Shown here: positions 6,552 through 12,238 of the stretch, one piece after another
Position numbering within the stretch: position 1 is the stretch's first letter
Layout: each line of letters starts with the position of its first letter
Source: an uncultured Dialister sp.
GTDB taxonomy: Bacteria > Bacillota > Negativicutes > Veillonellales > Dialisteraceae
Direction of reading: 5' to 3'
DNA length: 12,736 bases
Assembly: GCF_900538805.1 (NCBI RefSeq)
Contig: NZ_UPZP01000070.1
Coordinates: 1-12,736 of the forward strand
Position numbers and translations under genes: made by a program
Notes under the pieces: model-generated
Database searches by the model: none
The model's input: the letters and a program-made list of their open reading frames with translations, nothing else
Told to the model about the DNA's origin: nothing

Positions 6552-7418
6552 ATGGCTTCACCGAGAGACTATAAAAATACAATCGTACCGAACTGGTGCC
6601 CCGGCTGCGGCGACTACGGCATCCAGAACGCCATTTCCGCCGTCTGCGCCAAAAAAGGATGGGCCAACGAAGAAATCACCCTGATTTCCGGCATCGGCTG
6701 CTCCTCCCGTATCGGCGGCTACCAGTACTGCTACGGCGCCCACACCACCCACGGCAGGGCCCTTCCCTTCGCCCAGGGTATCAAATGCGCCAACAAAGAC
6801 ACCCACCTCATCGTATGCTCCGGCGACGGCGACTCCTACGCCATCGGTCTCGGCCACGCCATGCATGCCATGAAGAGAAATATGGACATCACCTACCTGG
6901 TATTCGACAACCAGGTCTACGGACTCACCAAAGGCCAGACATCACCGGCTTCCTCCAAAGGCTTCGTCACCAAGACCACCCCCGACGGAAACCCATTGAC
7001 CCCGCTGGCTGTACCGGCCATGGCCATTGCCGCCGGTGCCACCTTCGTCGCCCAGGCCTACGCCATCGACGGCAGGAACCTGGTGGACATCATCGAAAAA
7101 GCAGTGGACCACAAAGGATTCTCCTACGTGAACATCTTCACCCCCTGCGTCACCTTCAACCACATGAACACCGTCCAGTGGTACAACGAACACCTGAAAA
7201 AGATTTCCGATGTCCGCGAAAACTATGACCCCACCAGCAAAGCCGAAGCCTTCCACCTCCTGGCGGAAACAGACAGCCTTGTCACCGGCGTCATCTACGA
7301 AGAAAAAGAAGGAATCCCCTTCGGCGACATCGTTCCGTCCAAAGACGTACGGCTCATTGACCACGTAGAAAAGCCCTCCGAAGCACTCTTCGAAGACCTC
7401 TGCAAAGAATTCAGATAA
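6552..7418 (+). CDS. 2-oxoacid:acceptor (ferredoxin) oxidoreductase, beta subunit
   Basis: Small catalytic subunit of 288 residues that binds thiamine diphosphate and one [4Fe-4S] cluster and pairs with the preceding alpha subunit. The thiamine-diphosphate motif runs from GDGD (91-94) to Asn120. Four cysteines at family positions can hold the cluster: Cys16 and Cys19 in WCPGCG, Cys50 in GIGCSS and Cys199 in FTPCVTFN. The proximal histidines of YGAHTTHGRALPFAQGIK (61-78) are also typical. AAGGAGGT (6535-6542) lies inside the end of the alpha gene, 9 bases before ATG, so the two are translationally close. No delta (polyferredoxin) subunit gene is next to them, so this is the two-subunit type that uses an external ferredoxin. 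Substrate is unresolved, as for the alpha subunit. Confidence 0.94.
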   Translation: MASPRDYKNTIVPNWCPGCGDYGIQNAISAVCAKKGWANEEITLISGIGCSSRIGGYQYCYGAHTTHGRALPFAQGIKCANKDTHLIVCSGDGDSYAIGLGHAMHAMKRNMDITYLVFDNQVYGLTKGQTSPASSKGFVTKTTPDGNPLTPLAVPAMAIAAGATFVAQAYAIDGRNLVDIIEKAVDHKGFSYVNIFTPCVTFNHMNTVQWYNEHLKKISDVRENYDPTSKAEAFHLLAETDSLVTGVIYEEKEGIPFGDIVPSKDVRLIDHVEKPSEALFEDLCKEFR

Positions 7419-7473
7419 TCTTCACGAAAGGGCAAGCCTTTCTGGAGAAATTTCAAAAAGGAGCAGGACTATT

Positions 7474-8532
7474 ATGGCATCTGATCGAATGATGGAATAT
7501 TACTACTCCATGGGGCAGGACTGCCTTCATATGGGGGATATGGACGAGGCAGTAGCATACTTCAGAAAGGCAGCCAATATGGGCGCCAGAGAAGCAGCCT
7601 ATGAAATCTACGTCCTGGGCCGCCAATGGGAAAAAGGCGACGGCGTGGACAAAGACGAAAACAAAGCGGAAAACTGCTACAAAATCAGCGTAGAATACGG
7701 TATCGAAGACGCAGGCCTGCAGCTGGGCAAACTCTACCTCCGCGGCATTAACGGGAACAAACCGAACCCAAGAAAAGCCAGGAGAATGCTGGAGCACTGC
7801 TCCGACGACGGCAGCGCCGAAGCCGCCTCCCTTCTGGGAAAAATCTACGACGAAGGCATCATGGGCAAAGTCAACTACGACAAAGCCTTCCGCTACTACC
7901 TCCTCGCCGCAGAGCGCGGCGACAGCGGCGCCATGCTTATGACCGGCATGTTCTACGCCTCCGGCACCAGCACCCAGAAAGACCTCTCCGCCGCCGAAAT
8001 GTGGATACGGAAAGGAAGAGACGCCGGCGACCCCGACGGCGACATGACCCTCCGTGGCTTCCTCTCCGTGGCCTGCGGAGAATACATTACCGGTGCCGCC
8101 GGCAGCACAGACCCCGGAAAAGCCTGGCACATGGCAGAAGAAGCTGAAACCCTGGGAGACAAAGAAGCCTTCCTTCGCCTGGGCCTCGCCTTCAGCCACA
8201 GCACAGACAAAGACCACGCAGCCAAAGCCTTCGAATGCTACAAACGGGCCGGCAGAAATGAAATTCCCGCAGCCTGGTCCGCCCTGGGCCTCTGCTACGA
8301 AGCAGGCATCGGCGTGGACGAAGACATCGGCGAGGCAGTGAAACTCTACAAAAAAGCCGCCGAAAAAGGAGACCCCTTCGGCATGGCCCACTACGGCTAT
8401 GCCCTCTCCAGCGGCGAAGGAGTAGAAAAAGACGAAAAAGCCGCCATGCAGTGGCTCATCAAAGCCGCCATGAAAGGCGACATGGGCGCCATCCACATCC
8501 TCAAAGAAGACTACAACTACGAACTCCGATAA
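7474..8532 (+). CDS. SEL1-like repeat (tetratricopeptide-type) protein
   Basis: Cytoplasmic scaffold-type protein of 352 residues without signal peptide or membrane segment. After a TPR-like N-terminus (YYSMGQDCLHMGDMDEAVAY, 10-29) it consists of about eight SEL1 units of 36-37 residues beginning near 37, with marks such as AAYEIYVLGRQWEKGDGVDKD, LLGKIYDEGI, LGLCYEAGIGVDED and YGYALSSGEGVEKDE. The last units are nearly canonical and the central ones (about 186-265) are diverged. Such alpha-solenoids bind partner proteins; the partner is unknown. AAAGGAG (7457-7463) precedes ATG by 10 bases. It lies 55 bases after the oxidoreductase beta gene; only a short hairpin, GAAAGG/CCTTTC, without a T run lies between, so co-transcription is likely. 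A strong terminator follows. A role linked to the oxidoreductase is suggested only by position. Confidence 0.9.
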   Translation: MASDRMMEYYYSMGQDCLHMGDMDEAVAYFRKAANMGAREAAYEIYVLGRQWEKGDGVDKDENKAENCYKISVEYGIEDAGLQLGKLYLRGINGNKPNPRKARRMLEHCSDDGSAEAASLLGKIYDEGIMGKVNYDKAFRYYLLAAERGDSGAMLMTGMFYASGTSTQKDLSAAEMWIRKGRDAGDPDGDMTLRGFLSVACGEYITGAAGSTDPGKAWHMAEEAETLGDKEAFLRLGLAFSHSTDKDHAAKAFECYKRAGRNEIPAAWSALGLCYEAGIGVDEDIGEAVKLYKKAAEKGDPFGMAHYGYALSSGEGVEKDEKAAMQWLIKAAMKGDMGAIHILKEDYNYELR

Positions 8533-8538
8533 AAGGGG

Positions 8539-8576
8539 CATCAAAAAAGACCGGCCGCCGCCGGTCTTTTTTGATG
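8539..8576. terminator. Strong terminator after the SEL1 gene, bidirectional
   Basis: CATCAAAAAAGACCGGC (8539-8555) pairs perfectly over 17 bp with 8560-8576 around loop CGCC; six T on one side and six A on the other allow termination from both directions. It closes the operon that begins at 4801. Confidence 0.92.
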
Positions 8577-8643
8577 GGGAGAGAAGAACCGTAAAAATAA
8601 GTTTCTCTCTGCTTAGCACGGGTTGTTCTGCCCCCGCTTGCGG

Positions 8644-8707
8644 GGTGGCAAAGGAACTGGATTCGTAGGGAGCCGTAGGCGACTGAGAATCCAGTGACAT
8701 GCTTCCC
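8644..8707 (+). repeat. B hairpin element, copy 2
   Basis: A 64-bp copy runs from GGTGGCAAAG to GCTTCCC, with perfect 9-bp stem ACTGGATTC (8656-8664) / GAATCCAGT (8687-8695). Compared with copy 1 one stem base pair is changed on both sides. Confidence 0.85.
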
Positions 8708-8827
8708 TTTAGGAGAAGTCCTGCGCAGCGGGCAAGGGGGAGCCGCCGCAGGCGGCTGATTTAGCAGAATGGTACATGGAGGGTTGATAAAAATCGCTTT
8801 ATCGCTGCAAACCTTGCGCCCCCTTGA

Positions 8828-8892
8828 GGTGGCAAGCAAACGTGATTTGTAGGGGAGCGTCAGCGACCTGAAAATCACGTGAGACGCTTCCC
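8828..8892 (+). repeat. B hairpin element, copy 3, nested in an A module
   Basis: A 65-bp copy with perfect 9-bp stem ACGTGATTT (8840-8848) / AAATCACGT (8872-8880). It separates CCCCCTTGAG (left part of the A module first hairpin) from AGAGGGGCGGAGAGGG (right part). Confidence 0.8.
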
Positions 8893-9055
8893 AGAGGGGC
8901 GGAGAGGGCCACGAAGTGGCGCGGGGGTGCTGGAGGGTAAGCAGCGAAAATGACACACACGTCAAAGCGGGCAGGATAGGTCTGAAAAAAGTCATAAGTA
9001 TTCTTATCACTCCGGCGGCCCCCCTTTGGTGGCTGACGGCACCACCTTCCTCCAC

Positions 9056-9139
9056 GGGAAAGGGTTCACACGATTCTCAGGTCGCTTCCGCTCCCCTACG
9101 AATCCGGTTTGCTGGTGTGACTCGTGTTTGCTTGCCACC
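9056..9139 (-). repeat. B hairpin element, copy 4 (inverted, degenerate)
   Basis: It keeps the boundaries GGGAA and CTTGCCACC and the core CGATTCTCAG ... CTACGAATCC, but the stem is reduced to GATTC/GAATC and about 20 extra bases lie before the right boundary. Confidence 0.6.
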
Positions 9140-9416
9140 CCGCTTCGCGGTGGGACTATGGGCGCTGGACAATGTGCCACACATGTCTCTGAGGGAGAGC
9201 ACAGAGAGGCCCATTCTGCCACCCTTTAGAAGAAGTCCCGTGCAGCGAGCAAGTGGTGGCCGCCGAAAGGCGGCCTATAAAACTGCACCGAAGGCGCCAC
9301 CACAATCCTCGGCCCGAAGGGCCGTCGCCCCCTGAGCGAAGCGAACATAACCCTTCTCCAAAACCCGCGGCGAAGCCGCGCCCCTTTTGTATTTGCGGCG
9401 CCAGCCGCCACCACAA

Positions 9417-9443
9417 CCCTATGAACCCTTTGAACCTTCTGAA
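9417..9443 (+). repeat. 9-nt tandem iteration, 3 units (region III)
   Basis: Units read CCCTATGAA, CCCTTTGAA, CCTTCTGAA, then the run leads straight into a CACGCCC-GAA-GGGCGTG hairpin. Confidence 0.8.
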
Positions 9444-9616
9444 CCCTCACGCCCGAAGGGCGTGTCCGTTGGCGATTCCACAACCCTCATCCCAAAGGGC
9501 TGTCAAACTTTAGAACCTTAAGAACCTTCGGGCCGAAGGACCGTCAATCCTCACGCCACAGGCGCGCCCAAAGGGCGCAGAACCCTCTGAACCCGGGTCG
9601 CATGGCGGCCCTTCAT

Positions 9617-10084
9617 TCATCCATTCCAGCGGCGCGGGATTTCCGTGAACCGGTCCACCACCATCATGGTGGCAAGGATGTTGGACATGAGATTGTTTTC
9701 TTCATCAAACATGTCGGCAGTGATGACGATGGTGGAGTGGCCGTTGTGGGTGATGTGGCTGGTGACGCGGATGGTTTCTCCCGGTTTGGCGGTGCGGATG
9801 AAATTCATGGTCATGGCCACGGTGACCACAGAGGCGCCTACGGAGGCGCTGGTGACACCGGTAACGGAATCAGCCAGGGCAGCCAGCACACCGCCATGGA
9901 GGCGGCCCCGGTGGTTGTTATGTTTCATGGGGTCCGTCTTCAGGCTGACGGTGACACTGCCGCAGTGGATTTCATCAATGTGGATATGGAAATAATCTGA
10001 CATAAACCGATTGTCTTTATAAATGTCCCGGATATGCTGCCTGATTTCCTCCGGGTCCCTGAGCTGTTTCATATTGGTATTCAT
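9617..10084 (-). CDS. PaaI-type hotdog-fold thioesterase
   Basis: Predicted cytoplasmic acyl-CoA thioesterase of 155 residues, the usual size of single hotdog-domain PaaI/YbgC-like enzymes, which act as dimers or tetramers of the fold. The central helix motif HNNHRGRLHGGVLAALADS (55-73) is the family signature: the HGG turn (63-65) and acidic Asp72 sit where the catalytic and CoA-binding groups lie. It is followed by VTVAMTMNFIRTAKPGE (87-103), the typical second strand with the FIRTAKPG turn. The acyl substrate cannot be told. The start is supported by an AAAGGAT ribosome binding site about 12 bases upstream; Met5 is an alternative. It is transcribed divergently from hslV, and its 3' end abuts repeat region III with no clear own terminator. 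Confidence 0.88.
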   Translation of the reverse strand: MNTNMKQLRDPEEIRQHIRDIYKDNRFMSDYFHIHIDEIHCGSVTVSLKTDPMKHNNHRGRLHGGVLAALADSVTGVTSASVGASVVTVAMTMNFIRTAKPGETIRVTSHITHNGHSTIVITADMFDEENNLMSNILATMMVVDRFTEIPRRWNG

Positions 10085-10125
10085 AGTATTCCCATCCTTT
10101 TCTGAAATTTCATATGTTATTCATC

Positions 10126-10154
10126 ATGATAACGGTGATGGAAGAAGATTGCAA
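10126..10154 (-). promoter_or_regulatory. Probable promoter of the thioesterase gene
   Basis: On the minus strand TTGCAA (10154-10149) and TATCAT (10131-10126) are separated by exactly 17 bases. The start codon lies about 42 bases further on. Confidence 0.5.
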
Positions 10155-10170
10155 GACAAGGAGGAAATAA

Positions 10171-10233
10171 GTTTCCTGTCGGTAGGAAACACCAAAGCGC
10201 CAAGCCGGACAGGAGCCCTACCCATTGTTTCCT
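10171..10233 (+). repeat. Isolated copy of the 59-bp repeat upstream of hslV
   Basis: GTTTCCTGTCGGTAGGAAAC (10171-10190) and the following bases to about 10215 match the unit of the array at 12239-12736. The last part (ACCCATT) is diverged and the next unit start GTTTCCT appears after 56 instead of 59 bases (10227-10233). It ends just before the hslV -10 box. Confidence 0.85.
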
Positions 10234-10241
10234 CTGTAACG

Positions 10242-10247
10242 TATAAT
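10242..10247 (+). promoter_or_regulatory. -10 box of the hslVU promoter
   Basis: Perfect TATAAT, without extended TG and without a clear -35 (the expected place falls in the end of the solo repeat). It gives a transcript start near 10254, just before the hairpin at 10265-10286. Confidence 0.55.
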
Positions 10248-10264
10248 ATAGATAGAAATGGAGA

Positions 10265-10286
10265 ACTGCCGAAGGGCAGTGTTTTT
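10265..10286 (+). terminator. Terminator-like hairpin in the hslV leader
   Basis: ACTGCC-GAAG-GGCAGT (10265-10280) is a perfect 6-bp stem followed by G and five T. It lies between the -10 box and the hslV ribosome binding site, so it could act as an attenuator or as a 5' stabilising stem-loop. Without the promoter it could instead end read-through from the left. Confidence 0.55.
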
Positions 10287-10315
10287 ATAGACATAGAAGT
10301 GATGAAGGAGGAGTT

Positions 10316-10846
10316 ATGTTTACAGCGACAACCATACTGGCAGTGAAGAAGGACGGTCATACGGCCATGGCCGGTGACGGACAGGTGACCATGGGGAATG
10401 CGGTGATTATGAAGAACACCGCCCGGAAGGTGCGGCGGCTGTACCATGGCAAGATTATTGCAGGTTTTGCAGGTTCCGTGGCAGACGCCTTTTCCCTTTT
10501 TGATAAATTTGAAGCGAAGCTCCGTGACTGCAACGGCAATCTGGTGCGGGCAGCTGTGGAATTTGCCAAGGACTGGCGCAGCGACCGGGTGCTTCAGAAG
10601 CTGGAGGCACTTTTGATTCTTACCGATGGGGAGCACCTTTTCCTTGTTTCCGGCAGCGGGGAAGTGATTGAGCCGGATGACGGCATTCTTGCCATCGGAA
10701 GCGGCGGCAACTATGCCCTTTCCGCAGCCAGGGCCCTTTCACAGAATACAGACCTGTCCGCCCGGGAAATTGCGGAAAAATCTCTTCATATTGCAGCGGA
10801 TATCTGCGTATACACCAATCATAACGTTATTGTGGAGGAAATCTGA
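10316..10846 (+). CDS. hslV: HslV (ClpQ), proteolytic subunit of the HslUV protease
   Basis: N-terminal-nucleophile threonine peptidase of the bacterial proteasome-like HslUV complex; twelve subunits form two stacked hexameric rings that degrade proteins fed by HslU. The 176 residues begin MFTATTILAV; by alignment with known HslV the mature enzyme starts at Thr5 after removal of MFTA, leaving the catalytic threonine. GDGQVTMGN (20-28), Lys38 in ARKVRRL (matching active-site Lys33), GFAGSVADAF and IGSGGNYALSAARAL are conserved. The wording resembles the Bacillus ClpQ branch, though Bacillus subtilis itself has a serine-type N-terminus. AAGGAGGAG (10305-10313) sets the start. The stop overlaps the hslU start by one base (TGATG). 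Leader features are the solo 59-bp repeat, a TATAAT box and a short hairpin. Confidence 0.97.
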   Translation: MFTATTILAVKKDGHTAMAGDGQVTMGNAVIMKNTARKVRRLYHGKIIAGFAGSVADAFSLFDKFEAKLRDCNGNLVRAAVEFAKDWRSDRVLQKLEALLILTDGEHLFLVSGSGEVIEPDDGILAIGSGGNYALSAARALSQNTDLSAREIAEKSLHIAADICVYTNHNVIVEEI

Positions 10847-12201
10847 TGGAAGAATTAACACCCCGTAAGATTGTAGAATACCTGGACCATTACATTATCG
10901 GCCAGAAGGACGCCAAGCGGGCGGTGGCGGTGGCCCTTCGGAACCGCTGGAGGGCAGGGCAGCTTTCTCCTGAACTGGCAAAGGAAATCAGCCCCAAAAA
11001 CATTCTCCTCATCGGTCCCACCGGCGTAGGCAAGACGGAAATTGCCCGGCGGATTGCCTCCCTGACCCATGCACCCTTTGTGAAGGTGGAGGCCACCAAG
11101 TACACCGAAGTGGGCTATGTGGGAAGGGATGTGGAATCCATGGTGCGGGACCTTGTGGAAGAAGCGGTGCGCCTTGTGAAAAAAGAGGAGTCCGCTTCCC
11201 ACGGCAGGGACGCCGAAGAAGAAGCGCTCCGCCGCATTGCGGAAGCCCTGTGGCCTTCCAAAAAGCCGGAAACCAGAAGCCCCATGGACATCATTTTCGG
11301 TGAAAAACAGGCGGACAAGCCGGAGGATGAAGGAGAGAAACAACGCCGCAAAGAACTGATTGAAAGAATCAGGAGCGGTGAACTGGATGAGAGGGAAATT
11401 GAAATCAAGGTGGAAGACAAGGGCAGCGCGCCGCAGTCGGATAATGAACAGGCAAACCAGATTTCCATCATGATTGCCGGCATGATGCCTAAGAAAATGA
11501 AGAAAAAGAAGGTCACCGTCCGGGCGGCAAAGAAAATCCTGATGGAAGAAGCGGCCGATGAAATGGTGGACATGGAAGTGGTGAAGGACCGGGCCATCCA
11601 CTACGCCGAAGAAAGGGGCATCATCTTCATCGATGAAATCGATAAGATTGCAGGCAGAACCGGCTCCTCCGGCGGCCCCGACGTATCCCGGGAAGGGGTG
11701 CAGCGGGACATCCTCCCCATTGTAGAAGGGGCCACGGTGAAGACCAAGTACGGCCAGGTGAAAACGGACCACATCCTTTTCATGGCAGCCGGCGCTTTCC
11801 ATGTATCCAAACCAAGCGACCTCATTCCGGAGCTCCAGGGCCGTTTCCCCATCCGTGTGGAACTGTCCAGCCTGACCAAGGAGGATCTCCGTAAAATCCT
11901 CACAGAACCCAGGCAGGCCCTGATCCGCCAGTACACCGCCCTTCTGGAAACAGAGGGTCTCCATGTGTCCTTCTCTGAAGACGCCCTGGATACCATTGCA
12001 GAAATCGCGTCGGACGTGAACTCGGAAACCGAAGACATCGGCGCCAGAAGACTCTATACCATACTGGAAAGAGTGCTGGAAGACCTCTCCTTCGACGCAC
12101 CGGACATGAAAGAAAAAGAAATGGTGGTAGACAGCGCCTACGTAAGAGATAAACTCGGAAGAATCAGGGAAAATATCGATATTTCAAACTATATCCTTTG
12201 A
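10846..12201 (+). CDS. hslU: HslU (ClpY), AAA+ ATPase subunit of the HslUV protease
   Basis: Hexameric AAA+ unfoldase that recognises, unfolds and translocates substrates into HslV. Of 451 residues (about 440-470 is usual), Walker A GPTGVGKTE lies at 57-65, the pore loop GYVGRD at 90-95, and Walker B IIFIDEID at 249-256 with Asp253 and Glu254. The intermediate I domain between about 110 and 240 is rich in Lys and Glu. RFPIRVEL (323-330) carries the arginine finger region, and SETEDIGARRL near 403-413 belongs to the sensor-2 region. The C-terminus ISNYIL has the hydrophobic end that docks into HslV. It is translationally coupled to hslV by TGATG, and a perfect 14-bp hairpin follows the stop. 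I see nothing missing or altered. Confidence 0.97.
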   Translation: MEELTPRKIVEYLDHYIIGQKDAKRAVAVALRNRWRAGQLSPELAKEISPKNILLIGPTGVGKTEIARRIASLTHAPFVKVEATKYTEVGYVGRDVESMVRDLVEEAVRLVKKEESASHGRDAEEEALRRIAEALWPSKKPETRSPMDIIFGEKQADKPEDEGEKQRRKELIERIRSGELDEREIEIKVEDKGSAPQSDNEQANQISIMIAGMMPKKMKKKKVTVRAAKKILMEEAADEMVDMEVVKDRAIHYAEERGIIFIDEIDKIAGRTGSSGGPDVSREGVQRDILPIVEGATVKTKYGQVKTDHILFMAAGAFHVSKPSDLIPELQGRFPIRVELSSLTKEDLRKILTEPRQALIRQYTALLETEGLHVSFSEDALDTIAEIASDVNSETEDIGARRLYTILERVLEDLSFDAPDMKEKEMVVDSAYVRDKLGRIRENIDISNYIL

Positions 12202-12203
12202 GA

Positions 12204-12236
12204 AAGAACCCGGCAGCGGAAGGCTGCCGGGTTCTT
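12204..12236 (+). terminator. Terminator hairpin after hslU
   Basis: AAGAACCCGGCAGC pairs perfectly over 14 bp with GCTGCCGGGTTCTT around loop GGAAG. The T run is interrupted (TTCTT), so efficiency is uncertain. The 59-bp array begins 2 bases further on. Confidence 0.8.
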
Positions 12237-12238
12237 AG

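Larger units (their letters stand above)
8629..9600 (+). repeat. Composite intergenic repeat region III
   Basis: About 1 kb without a credible gene lies between convergent genes. Modules in order: hairpin CCCCGC-TT-GCGGGG; B copy 2 (8644-8707); a module with AGAAGTCC and GCAGCG (8704-8755), repeated at 9222-9275; an A module (8813-8960) split by B copy 3; B copy 4 (9056-9139); then hairpins GGCCGCC-GAAA-GGCGGCC, CGGCCC-GAA-GGGCCG, CGCGGC-GAA-GCCGCG and GCGGC-GCCA-GCCGC; a 9-nt iteration (9417-9443); and CACGCCC-GAA-GGGCGTG and GCGCCC-AAA-GGGCGC. It ends directly at the 3' end of the thioesterase gene. Stem sequences differ while pairing is kept. Confidence 0.8.

Noticed and set aside
8629..9600. 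Remnant of an insertion sequence or prophage
   Set aside because: No frame resembles a transposase or integrase; the region is explained by small repeated hairpin modules seen elsewhere in the window.
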